Source: an uncultured Eubacteriales bacterium
Lineage (GTDB): Bacteria > Bacillota > Clostridia > Christensenellales > Aristaeellaceae
Length of the DNA: 47,290 nt
Direction of reading: 5' to 3'
NCBI GenBank assembly: GCA_902790345.1
Contig: CADARO010000001.1
Location: forward strand, 1 to 47,290
Of this stretch, positions 20,231 through 28,209 are shown in pieces; within the stretch, counting starts at the first letter, position 1, and each line of letters starts with the position of its first letter. The notes beneath the pieces were generated by a model, which searched no databases, was not told where the DNA came from, and worked only from the letters and a program-made list of their open reading frames with translations. A program made the translations under genes and the position numbers.

Positions 20231-20260
20231 ATTATAATGAATATCCGCGCCGTAAGTCAA
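20231..20260 (-). promoter_or_regulatory. sigma-A promoter of nifJ
   Basis: On the minus strand TTGACT (20260-20255), 18-nt spacer, TATAAT (20236-20231), leaving a leader of about 65 nt before the nifJ ATG. The rest of the 264-bp gap to the divergent gene shows no clear plus-strand promoter. Confidence 0.78.
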
Positions 20261-20421
20261 GACTAACCGACCGCTTTTGTCCCCTGGGAACGCGAGTTTA
20301 ACAGGGAAAATAGCGTACCCCCTTGATTTATCTGCCGGAAGGCATTACAATATTGCAGGATTGCCGGTCATTTTCCCGGTTTTTCCATTTATTTCACGAT
20401 AGAAACGAGGGGTTTTCCGCC

Positions 20422-21300
20422 ATGCAGGCCCAGACCGAATCCAACCAATCACGCCTTCGGACGCTGCTGCGCGACTACGGCATCCTGACGCTGGCCGTCC
20501 TGTTTCTGGACGTGGGCGTGTACTTCTTCAAGTTCCCGAACAACTTCTCCTTCGGCGGGGTCACGGGCATCTCCATCGTGCTGAACCGGCTGATCCCCTG
20601 GAGCGCCAGCTCCTACAACTTCGCCATCAACATGCTGCTGCTGATCGTGGGGTTTGTGTTCGTGGGGCGGGAATTCGGCGTGAAGACGGTGTTTGTGAGC
20701 ATCCTCTCCTCCTCCGTGCTGAGCCTGCTGGAAAAGTATTATCCCATGAGCGCGCCGCTGACGGGCGAGCCGGTGCTGGAGCTGATCTTCGCCATCGTGC
20801 TGCCGGCGGTGAGCGCGGCGATCCTGTTCAACGTGGGCGCCTCCGGCGGCGGCACGGACATCATCGCCATGGTACTGAAAAAGCACACCAGCCTGGACAT
20901 CGGCAAGGCGCTGTTCTGCGTGGACCTGCTCATCACCATCGGCGCGTGCTTCGTGTTCGACATCCAGACGGGCCTGTTCTCCTTCACCGGCCTGATGGCC
21001 AAGACGCTGGTGATCGACGGCGTGATCGAGAACATCAACCTGTGCAAGTATTTTACCATCATCTGCGAGGACCCGGAGCCCATCTGCGATTTCATCCATC
21101 ATCAGCTGAACCGCAGCGCCACCGTGTTCACCGCCGAGGGCACCTACAGCCACACCCCACGCAAGGTCATCCTGACGGTGATGAAGCGCAGCCAGGCCGT
21201 GCAGCTGCGCAACTTCATCCGCCGCAACGACCCCCACGCATTCATGATGATCACCAACTCCAGCGAGATCATCGGCAAGGGGTTTCGGGGGCTGAACTGA
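20422..21300 (+). CDS. YitT family membrane protein
   Basis: 292 residues from the ATG at 20422, which has GAGGGG at suitable distance; the open frame upstream lacks a ribosome site. Five to six membrane helices (about 18-200) include the GNNFSFGGVTGISIVLN-like segment (here NNFSFGGVTGISIVLN) and VGASGGGTDIIAM, both family signatures (YitT_membrane, DUF161). The cytoplasmic C-terminus is a DUF2179 domain (ATVFTAEGTYSHTPRKVILTV; DPHAFMMI). Function of the family is unknown, transport or sensing has been suggested. Confidence 0.92.
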   Translation: MQAQTESNQSRLRTLLRDYGILTLAVLFLDVGVYFFKFPNNFSFGGVTGISIVLNRLIPWSASSYNFAINMLLLIVGFVFVGREFGVKTVFVSILSSSVLSLLEKYYPMSAPLTGEPVLELIFAIVLPAVSAAILFNVGASGGGTDIIAMVLKKHTSLDIGKALFCVDLLITIGACFVFDIQTGLFSFTGLMAKTLVIDGVIENINLCKYFTIICEDPEPICDFIHHQLNRSATVFTAEGTYSHTPRKVILTVMKRSQAVQLRNFIRRNDPHAFMMITNSSEIIGKGFRGLN

Positions 21301-21381
21301 GCCCTTATCCGTCCTTCGCAAAACGCAATGACTTCTGCCCAAACTATGCCGGCATGGGTCTGGCGTCCATCGGAGCAGCCT

Positions 21382-21611
21382 GCCCTTTCCCCATGCCCCC
21401 TTCCCCACAACGGTGGGGACGGGGGAAATATAGTTGTGGGGCTTCGCCCCACGCCCAACTGGGGCTGCGGCCCCAGACCCCGGGGCTATGCTGCGGCGCA
21501 GCGCTTCGCACCATTTGGGTGCAGGGCGGAGCCCTGCTCAGTGTGGGCGAAGCCCACAACATATTTTCCCCCTTCCCCGTGCGAACGGGGAAGGGGTGCA
21601 GGGGAAAGGGC
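21382..21611. repeat. 230-bp hairpin-rich element with 25-bp terminal inverted repeats
   Basis: This fills the 444-bp gene-free gap between the YitT and MATE genes. The ends 21382-21406 and 21587-21611 are inverted repeats (about 21 of 25 match). Inside lie several short perfect hairpins: TGGGGCTTCGCCCCA (21437-21451), CTGGGGCTGCGGCCCCAG (21459-21476) and TGTGGGCGAAGCCCACA (21542-21558). No coding potential. It looks like a non-autonomous mobile or REP/BIME-type element. Confidence 0.75.
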
Positions 21612-21695
21612 GGGTACTGCATTGCGTCGCCAAACCCTTAAGTTGACAACATTGCTTCATAGGGAAAGGCAAGAAACCCGACGCAACATAACACA

Positions 21696-21731
21696 AACGC
21701 CGCCGCGCCTCAAACGAAGCGCGGCGGCGTT
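21696..21731 (-). terminator. Terminator of the MATE gene
   Basis: A perfect 13-bp stem AACGCCGCCGCGC/GCGCGGCGGCGTT with a 10-nt loop lies 14 bp past the stop codon, followed on the minus strand by TTTGTGTTATG. Confidence 0.7.
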
Positions 21732-21744
21732 ACATTTATCTTTT

Positions 21745-23133
21745 TTACCGCACGACGGCCTTTTCCTTCCACTTGCCCCGGCGATAGAGCACCGTGGTGA
21801 TCACGGCGCCCATGATCCAGGAGATCAGAAGCGAGATATACAGGCTGTCGGGGGTGCCGTGGGGCAGGGCCTCCGAGCGGGTGAAATAGGCGATGCCGTA
21901 GGCGATGGGCACGCGGATGACCACGGTGGTGATGATGGAAATCCACATGGGCGTCATGGTGTCGCCCGCGCCGCGCATCACGCCGGAGAGGCTCTGAGTC
22001 ACGGCCATGGCGATGTAGCCCAATGCCAGGATGCGCAGCATGTGCACGCCCAGCTCCACCACGTCCTTCTCGTCTTCCCGGGTGAACAGCTCCATCAGGT
22101 TGCGGCCGAACAGCAGGATGGCCGCCACCAGCACCACGGAGATGATGAGGCCCACCCTGATGCCCTCGCGCACGCCCTCGTGCACGCGGTCCAGCCGCTT
22201 CGCGCCCACGTTCTGGCCCACGAAGGTGGTCATGGCCATGCCGAAGGTGAAGTTGGGCATCATGGCGAAGCCGTCCACGCGCATCACAACCACGGAGCAG
22301 GCGATGACGCTGGTGCCGAATGAGTTGGTGAGCGACTGCACCACGATGGCCGCCATGGAGAAGATGGCCTGGGTGAGGCCGGAGGGCAGGCCCAGGCGCA
22401 CGATTTCCTTCGTCATTTCCTTATCGGGCTTGAGGGCGGCGGGAGTGAGCTTCAGGGCGTCGCCCATATGAGTCAGCTTCCACAGGCAAAGCACGGCGGA
22501 GATGCTCTGGGCCAGGACCGTGGCCAGGGCCACGCCGTCCGCCGTCATGCCGAAATTGGCCACGAACACGATGTCCAGGATGATGTTCAGAACGCTGGCC
22601 ACGATCAGGAAGATCAGCGGCGAAATGGAATCGCCCAGGCCGCGCAGCACGCCGGAGACGATGTTGTAGAAGCCGCCGCCCAGGATGCCGATGCAGATGA
22701 TGTTCAGATACGCCACGGCCATGTCGTACACGTCGTCCGGCGTGCCCAGCAGGCTCATGAGGGGCCGGGTGATCAGCGGGCCCACGATCATGATGAACAG
22801 GCTGGCGATGACGGTGAGGGTGAGGCAGGTGCCCACGGCGGCGTTCAGGTCTTCCTTGCGCTGCGCGCCGAAATACTGAGACACCAGTATGCCCGCGCCG
22901 GTGGAGATGCCCATGAACAGCAGAAGCAGCAGGTTCAGGATCGGGCCGGCGGTGCCCACGGCGGCCAGGGCGCTCTTGCCCACGTAGTTGCCCACCACGA
23001 TGGTGTCCACCGTGTTGTAGAGCGTCTGCGCCAGGTTGCCGATGAGCAGCGGCACGGCGAAGGTGGCCAGGTTGGTGAGGGGCTTGCCGACGGTCATGTC
23101 CTGCGCGCCGAACAGTTTCTTGAAGCGTTCCAT
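21745..23133 (-). CDS. MATE family multidrug/metabolite efflux transporter
   Basis: 462 residues with 12 predicted membrane helices in two homologous MatE halves. Family signatures are present: PLLIGNLAQTLYNTVDTIVVG near the N-terminus and the matching LPSGLTQAIFSMAAIVVQSL at the start of the second half; FVGQNVGAKR fits the conserved loop after helix 8. Ion-coupled export of organic cations or small metabolites in the cytoplasmic membrane; substrate not predictable. Single gene; ATG preceded by GGAGG. Confidence 0.93.
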   Translation of the reverse strand: MERFKKLFGAQDMTVGKPLTNLATFAVPLLIGNLAQTLYNTVDTIVVGNYVGKSALAAVGTAGPILNLLLLLFMGISTGAGILVSQYFGAQRKEDLNAAVGTCLTLTVIASLFIMIVGPLITRPLMSLLGTPDDVYDMAVAYLNIICIGILGGGFYNIVSGVLRGLGDSISPLIFLIVASVLNIILDIVFVANFGMTADGVALATVLAQSISAVLCLWKLTHMGDALKLTPAALKPDKEMTKEIVRLGLPSGLTQAIFSMAAIVVQSLTNSFGTSVIACSVVVMRVDGFAMMPNFTFGMAMTTFVGQNVGAKRLDRVHEGVREGIRVGLIISVVLVAAILLFGRNLMELFTREDEKDVVELGVHMLRILALGYIAMAVTQSLSGVMRGAGDTMTPMWISIITTVVIRVPIAYGIAYFTRSEALPHGTPDSLYISLLISWIMGAVITTVLYRRGKWKEKAVVR

Positions 23134-23344
23134 CCCGTTTCCTCCCGGAGACCGGGGCCTGACTCAGCCGCCGGCCAGTATATGAGAAGTATTATAGCAT
23201 GCTTTTTAAGCGACAGTGTGAATTATGCGTGAAACCATAATTTATATCGCGGAATTTTACGAAGCCCTCGCGCGATCCGGCAAACTGTGATATACTATAG
23301 CCACATTAAAGGCCGCCTTGCGCGGCGGAAGGGATGCGACGACC

Positions 23345-23986
23345 ATGACCGAGGAGCAGAAAATCTTCAAAGGCGAACTGTTCAGCCCCGGCGCGCCCGA
23401 GCTGCGCGCCATGAAGCTCATAAGCCACAACCTGAGCCAGGCCTACAGCCAGGCCCGGGAGGACGAGACCGAGAAGCGCGCCGCCCTGGCGCGGGACATC
23501 CTGGCGGAGTTCGGCGAGGGCAGCTTCATGCAGGGCCCGATCTTCTTCCACTACGGCAAGCACACCCGCATCGGCAGGCGCGTGTTCATCAACTACAACT
23601 TCACCGTGCAGGACGACGCCTGCGTGACCATCGGCGACGACTGCAACTTCGGCCCCAACTGCACCATCGTGACGCCGGTGCACCCCATGCTGCCGGACGA
23701 GCGCTTCCTGATGTACAATGAAAACGGCGAGAAGAAGCACATGTGCTACGCCCGGCCCGTGGTCATCGGCCACGACTGCTGGTTCGGCGCGAACGTGGTG
23801 GTGTGCCCCGGCGTGACCATCGGGGACAACTGCGTCATCGGCGCGGGCAGCGTGGTGACGCGGGACATCCCCTCGAACAGCTTCGCCGCGGGCGTGCCCT
23901 GCAAGGTGATCCGGGAGATCACGGAGGCGGACAGCATGGCGAACAAGCCGGAGATTCTGGGGGAGAACAGGGTGATTGAGAAGTAA
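23345..23986 (+). CDS. Sugar O-acetyltransferase (Maa/LacA-type, hexapeptide repeat)
   Basis: 213 residues from the ATG at 23345 (GGAAGG upstream). An N-terminal Mac domain (EEQKIFKGELFSPGAPELR) is followed by a left-handed beta-helix: FHYGKHTRIGRRVFINYNFT, DDACVTIGDDCNFGPNCTI and DCWFGANVVVCPGVTIGDN. The catalytic His is in TPVHPML. These enzymes transfer acetyl from acetyl-CoA to maltose, galactosides or related sugars. The tail (about 185-213) is longer than usual. A TATACT -10 is visible at 23291-23296 without a good -35. Confidence 0.9.
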   Translation: MTEEQKIFKGELFSPGAPELRAMKLISHNLSQAYSQAREDETEKRAALARDILAEFGEGSFMQGPIFFHYGKHTRIGRRVFINYNFTVQDDACVTIGDDCNFGPNCTIVTPVHPMLPDERFLMYNENGEKKHMCYARPVVIGHDCWFGANVVVCPGVTIGDNCVIGAGSVVTRDIPSNSFAAGVPCKVIREITEADSMANKPEILGENRVIEK

Positions 23987-24013
23987 AGGCGCTGAAAATT
24001 ATTCGTTCCCCGC

Positions 24014-24042
24014 TTGACGCCGCCCCCCGCCGGGCATATAAT
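24014..24042 (+). promoter_or_regulatory. sigma-A promoter of the cysE-cysS T-box transcript
   Basis: TTGACG (24014-24019), 17-nt spacer, TATAAT (24037-24042). Confidence 0.85.
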
Positions 24043-24048
24043 ATTTAT

Positions 24049-24290
24049 GAAAGGCTTTGACCGGGAAGAGTAGTCCCTTCATTCGATCCCAGAGAGAGGC
24101 GGCCGTCGGCTGAAAACCGCCTTGTGAGAGGAAAGGACGAAGTGCCCCCGCGAGCCGCGCCGCCGAAAGATTCAGTAGGCCGCGCCGGACGCGCGCCGTT
24201 ATCGCGCTTGAGCGGGAGGATTTTATCCTCCAAGCAGAGTGGAACCACGCCGCCGCGTCTCTGACAGGGAGACGCGGCTTATTCTTTTCA
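24049..24290 (+). promoter_or_regulatory. Cysteine-specific T-box riboswitch leader
   Basis: The leader has a stem I with AGTAG near its start (24067-24073 region), a specifier loop in which TGC (24143-24145, a Cys codon) follows GACGAAG, and the conserved T-box AGAGTGGAACCACG (24236-24249). The variable base after TGG is A, which pairs with U73, the discriminator of tRNA-Cys, so codon and discriminator agree. It is followed by a 10-bp terminator stem GCCGCGTCTC/GAGACGCGGC (24252-24278) and TTATTCTTTT. Uncharged tRNA-Cys would stabilise the antiterminator and switch on cysE-cysS. Confidence 0.93.
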
Positions 24291-24303
24291 GGGGGAAAAG
24301 GAC

Positions 24304-25014
24304 ATGTTCAAGCATCTTCGCAGCGACATCCAGGCCGTGCTGGACCGGGACCCCGCCGCCCGCACGCCGCTGGAGGTCATGCTGTGCTATCCCAGCTTCA
24401 AGGCCGTGCGGCGCCATCGCCGGGCTCACTGGCTCTGGACGCATAACCTGAAGCTGCTGGCCCGCGTCGTGTCTCAGCGCACGCGGAAGAAGACCGGCAT
24501 CGAGATCCACCCCGGCGCCACCATCGGCGAGGGCCTGTTCATCGACCACGGCACCGGCGTGGTCATCGGCGAGACCGCCGAGCTGGGCAACAACGTGACC
24601 CTCTATCAGGGCGTCACCCTGGGCGGCACCGGCAAGGACGTGGGCAAGCGCCACCCCACGCTGGAGGACAACGTGGTGGTGGGCTCGGGCGCCAAGGTGC
24701 TGGGCCCTTTCCGGGTGGGCGAGGGCTCCAAGATCGGCGCCGGCGCCATCGTGCTCAAGGAAGTGCCGCCCCACTGCACCGTGGTGGGCAACCCCGGCCG
24801 CGTGGTGCGCATGATGGGGGCGAAGGTGGGCATCGACCTGGATCAGGTCAACCTGCCCGACCCCGTGAAGGAGCGCATCCTGGCGCTGGAATCCCGTCTG
24901 GACGAACTGGAAAAATGCGTGGACTGCCCCCGGCGCACACAGGACCCCGACTGCGCCGAGCGCGCCGACCGCGTTCGCAAACTGAAGGAGGAATTGAAGA
25001 ATGAAGCTCTATAA
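24304..25014 (+). CDS. cysE: Serine O-acetyltransferase
   Basis: 236 residues, the short Gram-positive form. A helical N-terminus precedes a hexapeptide-repeat beta-helix with catalytic and substrate residues: IEIHPGATIGEGLFIDHGTG, VVIGETAELGNNV, and GKRHPTLEDNVVVGSGAKVLG. It makes O-acetylserine from serine and acetyl-CoA, the committed step of cysteine synthesis. The C-terminus adds a Cys/charged extension (CVDCPRRTQDPDC) not needed for the fold. Overlaps cysS by 14 bp, so the two are translationally coupled under the T-box. Confidence 0.96.
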   Translation: MFKHLRSDIQAVLDRDPAARTPLEVMLCYPSFKAVRRHRRAHWLWTHNLKLLARVVSQRTRKKTGIEIHPGATIGEGLFIDHGTGVVIGETAELGNNVTLYQGVTLGGTGKDVGKRHPTLEDNVVVGSGAKVLGPFRVGEGSKIGAGAIVLKEVPPHCTVVGNPGRVVRMMGAKVGIDLDQVNLPDPVKERILALESRLDELEKCVDCPRRTQDPDCAERADRVRKLKEELKNEAL

Positions 25015-26452
25015 CAGCCTCACCCGCGTGAAGGAAGACTTCGTGCCAAACCATCCCGACATCGTGAAGATGTACACCTGCGGCCCCACCGTGTACCACT
25101 TCGCCCATATCGGTAACCTGCGCTCCTACATCATGGAGGACATCCTGGAAAAGTACCTGCGCTACGCCGGCTATAACGTGAAGCGCGTCATGAACATCAC
25201 CGACGTGGGCCACCTCACCAGCGACGCCGACGAGGGCGAGGACAAGATGCTCAAGGGCGCCCGCCGGGAGCATAAGTCCGTCATGGAGATCGCCGCGTTC
25301 TACACCGACGCCTTCTTTGCCGACTGCAAAAAGCTCAACATCAAGCGCCCCGACGTCGTCGAGCCCGCCACCAACCTGATCGACGACTACATCAAGATCA
25401 TCACCAAGCTCATCGACACCGGCTACGCCTATCTGGCCGGCGGCAACGTGTACTTCGACACCTCCAAATTGAAGCAGTACTACGTGTTCAACGACTTCAA
25501 CGAGGACGACCTGGCCGTGGGCGTGCGCGAGGGCGTGGAGGAGGACACCAACAAGCGCAACAAGAACGACTTCGTGCTGTGGTTCACCAAGTCGAAGTTC
25601 GAGGATCAGGCCCTCAAGTGGGATTCCCCCTGGGGCGTGGGCTATCCGGGCTGGCACATCGAGTGCTCCGCCATCTCCATGCGCCATCTGGGCGAGGATC
25701 TGGACATCCACTGCGGCGGCATCGACAACGCCTTCCCGCACCACACCAACGAGATCGCCCAGTCCGAGAGCTACCTGGGTCATAAGTGGTGCAACTACTG
25801 GATGCACGTGCGCCACCTGAACGCCAATGGCGGCAAGATGAGCAAGTCCTCCGGCGAATTCCTCACCGTGAGCCTCCTGGAGGAAAAGGGCTACGACCCG
25901 CTGGCCTACCGCCTGTTCTGCCTGCAGAGCCACTATCGCCGCAACCTGGAATTCTCCTGGGACATCCTCAGCAACGCCCAGGGCGCCTATAATAAGCTCA
26001 TCGCCCGCGTGGCCGCCCTGACGCCCGGCCAGGGCGACATCGACGAGGCCGCCCTGGCCGCGCTGGACGAGAAGTTCCGCGCCGCGCTGGACAACGACCT
26101 GAACACCTCCCTGGCCGTCACCGCCGTGTACGACGTGCTCAAGTACGACACCACCGACGCCACCAAGCTGGCCGCCATCGACAAATTCGACACCGTGCTG
26201 GGCCTGGACCTCATCAAAAAGGCCGCCGCCCGCCGGGAGGAGCAGCAGAAGCTGGCCGCTCAGGCCGCCACCCAGGGCGTGGTGTTCGAGGGCTGCGACC
26301 GTGACGAGGCCATCGAGGCCCTGGTCGAGGCCCGCGCCGCCGCCAAGAAGGCGAAGAACTTCGCCGAGGCCGACCGCATCCGCGCCGAGCTCACCGAAAA
26401 GGGCTACACCGTCATCGACACCCCCCAGGGACCGAAGGTCACGAAGAATTAG
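25001..26452 (+). CDS. cysS: Cysteinyl-tRNA synthetase
   Basis: 483 residues, class I. The zinc site (Cys27 in TCGPTVY, then [12 protein letters not shown] and the [10 protein letters not shown] block), the HIGH-type motif HIGN at 36-39, and KMSKS at about 277-281 are all present, followed by the DALR/anticodon domain. It charges tRNA-Cys. Regulated with cysE by the Cys T-box, which couples cysteine supply to charging. Start ATG has AGGAGGA inside the end of cysE. Confidence 0.98.
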   Translation: MKLYNSLTRVKEDFVPNHPDIVKMYTCGPTVYHFAHIGNLRSYIMEDILEKYLRYAGYNVKRVMNITDVGHLTSDADEGEDKMLKGARREHKSVMEIAAFYTDAFFADCKKLNIKRPDVVEPATNLIDDYIKIITKLIDTGYAYLAGGNVYFDTSKLKQYYVFNDFNEDDLAVGVREGVEEDTNKRNKNDFVLWFTKSKFEDQALKWDSPWGVGYPGWHIECSAISMRHLGEDLDIHCGGIDNAFPHHTNEIAQSESYLGHKWCNYWMHVRHLNANGGKMSKSSGEFLTVSLLEEKGYDPLAYRLFCLQSHYRRNLEFSWDILSNAQGAYNKLIARVAALTPGQGDIDEAALAALDEKFRAALDNDLNTSLAVTAVYDVLKYDTTDATKLAAIDKFDTVLGLDLIKKAAARREEQQKLAAQAATQGVVFEGCDRDEAIEALVEARAAAKKAKNFAEADRIRAELTEKGYTVIDTPQGPKVTKN

Positions 26453-26454
26453 GA

Positions 26455-26682
26455 ATTTGGAATGGGGAATGGGGAATTCCAGTTTGCTCCCAGGCGCGGC
26501 TGAGGCCGCGGGACCTCATCCGGCGCTGCGCGCCACCTTCCCCAAAGGGGAAGGCTCCCCTCTAACACCGCGCTGATCAGTGCCTTCCCCTTTGGGGAAG
26601 GTGGCAGCCCGAAGGGCTGACGGATGAGGTCTTTTCAGGCAAACTAAAATTCCCCATTCCCCATTCCCAATTCCCCATTGAA
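26455..26682. repeat. MITE-like element, copy B, with GGGGAAT/ATTCCCC terminal runs
   Basis: This fills the 260-bp gap between cysS and the PHP gene. Left end GGAATGGGGAATGGGGAATT, right end the inverted ATTCCCC run. The interior shares GGCGCGGCTGAGGCCGCG with copy A (9903-10082) and then has a nested inverted repeat: GACCTCATCCG pairs with CGGATGAGGTC, and CCACCTTCCCC with GGGGAAGGTGG. Non-coding. Confidence 0.85.
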
Positions 26683-26712
26683 ATATATAAACTCCGAAGG
26701 AGGTTTTTATCC

Positions 26713-27657
26713 ATGAAGCGTCAGGCTGCGTTTATCGACGCGAAGAAGCACCTCAAGGGCGCGCTGCACTGCCACACCACCCGGTCGGACGGCAAGGGCG
26801 ATCCGGCGGAGGTCATCCGGCTCCACAAGGAGAACGGCTATGACTTCATGGCGCTCACCGATCACCGCTACTACAACTATCAGAACTTCGCCGACGTTGA
26901 CATGACCATCGTGCCCGGCATGGAGATGGACCGGAACCTGCCCGGCCCCGGCGTGCACTGCCACCACATCGTGTGCATCGGCCCCGCCCGGGAGGACGGC
27001 AACGGCTTTCAGCAGGACGACCGCTTCCCCAGCATGCGCTATGACCGGCCCGAGCAGACCCAGGAGATGCTGGACTGGCTGCACGAGAACAACAACATGA
27101 CCATCTACTGCCACCCCGAGTGGAGCGGCACCCCGGCCCGGGAATTCGAGATGCTCCGGGGCAATTTCGCCATGGAGATCTGGAACAGCGGCTGCGTCAT
27201 CGAGGACGGCGTGGACGCCAACGCCGCCTACTGGGACGAGCTGCTGGTTCAGGGGCAGAAGATCTTCGGCGTTGCCACCGACGACGGCCACGCCATGTAT
27301 CAGCACTGCAAGGGCTGGGTGCGGGTGAACAGCGAGAACAACCTGAACGCCATCCTGGCCGCGCTGAAAAACGGCGCGTTCTACTCCTCCTGCGGCCCGG
27401 AAATCTATGATTTCTACGTGGACAAGGGCGAGGCGCACATCGAGTGCTCCCCGGTGAAGGAGATCCAGTTCGTGCACCTGCGCATTCCCTACCGCCTGGT
27501 GAAGCCCGCCGAGGGCGAGACCACCGTCACTGCCGGCAGCACCAGGCTGCGGGAGAGCAACTCGCCCTACATCCGCGCCGTGGTGACCGACGAGCAGGGC
27601 CGCCGCGCCTGGACCAACCCCATCTTCCTGGACAGCGACGACTTCAGGACCGTCTGA
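26713..27657 (+). CDS. PHP-domain metal-dependent phosphoesterase
   Basis: 314 residues. PHP metal ligands are visible: GALHCHTTRSDG (HxH), FMALTDHRYY (DH), PGMEMD (Glu), IYCHPEWSG and the late VATDDGHA (DxH). This matches the trphosphoesterase group that acts on small phosphate esters or 3'-phospho nucleotides; the substrate here is not known. No signal peptide. GGAGG 8 nt upstream of ATG. Stands alone between the repeat element and a bidirectional terminator. Confidence 0.88.
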   Translation: MKRQAAFIDAKKHLKGALHCHTTRSDGKGDPAEVIRLHKENGYDFMALTDHRYYNYQNFADVDMTIVPGMEMDRNLPGPGVHCHHIVCIGPAREDGNGFQQDDRFPSMRYDRPEQTQEMLDWLHENNNMTIYCHPEWSGTPAREFEMLRGNFAMEIWNSGCVIEDGVDANAAYWDELLVQGQKIFGVATDDGHAMYQHCKGWVRVNSENNLNAILAALKNGAFYSSCGPEIYDFYVDKGEAHIECSPVKEIQFVHLRIPYRLVKPAEGETTVTAGSTRLRESNSPYIRAVVTDEQGRRAWTNPIFLDSDDFRTV

Positions 27658-27673
27658 CGGCAACGCGAAAAAG

Positions 27674-27713
27674 CGCCGGCCGGAACCGCTCAACTCAGCG
27701 GCTCCGGCCGGCG
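27674..27713. terminator. Bidirectional terminator between PHP gene and rpiB
   Basis: A 17-bp stem interrupted by one mismatch (CGCCGGCCGGA...TCCGGCCGGCG with inner CCGCT/AGCGG) carries TTGTTTC on the plus side and TTTTTCG on the minus side, between two convergent genes. Confidence 0.85.
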
Positions 27714-27737
27714 TTGTTTCTATTGATTATGCCTCTC

Positions 27738-28175
27738 CTACGGCTCGATGTGCTCCAGCATCTCCACGCGGTTGGCGTGGCGGCCGCCCTCGAACTCGGC
27801 GGAGAAGAAGGCGTCCAGGATGGAGCAGGCCAGGCCCTCGCCCACCACGCGGGCGCCGAAGGCGATCATGTTGGCGTTGTTGTGGCGGCGGCTCAGCTCG
27901 GCGGAGTAGGGCTCGGAGCACACGGCGGCCCGCACGCCCCGCACCCGGTTGGCGGCCATGGAGATGCCGATGCCCGTGCCGCAGATGAGCACGCCCATCT
28001 CGCACTCGCCCGAGGCCACCTTGCGGGCGGCCTTCTCGCCCATGCGGGGATAGTCCACCTGCTCGGCGGTGTAGCAGCCCACATCCACCACCTCGAAGCC
28101 CTTGTCCTTCAGGTGATTGACGACGACGTTCTTGAGAACAAAACCGGCGTGATCGCAGCCGAAGACGATTTTCAT
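27738..28175 (-). CDS. rpiB: Ribose-5-phosphate isomerase B
   Basis: 145 residues, full length for the RpiB/LacAB family. Motifs: FGCDHAGFVLK (substrate loop), LICGTGIGISMAANR with the catalytic Cys, and NMIAFGARVVGEGLA. It interconverts ribose-5-P and ribulose-5-P. It lies 34 bp after the GMP-synthase-like gene; ribose-5-P feeds PRPP and so purine synthesis, which fits this neighbour. Confidence 0.94.
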   Translation of the reverse strand: MKIVFGCDHAGFVLKNVVVNHLKDKGFEVVDVGCYTAEQVDYPRMGEKAARKVASGECEMGVLICGTGIGISMAANRVRGVRAAVCSEPYSAELSRRHNNANMIAFGARVVGEGLACSILDAFFSAEFEGGRHANRVEMLEHIEP

Positions 28176-28209
28176 GACGAATGCCTCCCGAATATCGTTG
28201 TGCGCTCTG

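Noticed and set aside
24045-24248. A minus-strand small ORF across the T-box leader
   Set aside because: The region is fully explained by a T-box riboswitch with matching specifier, T-box sequence and terminator.
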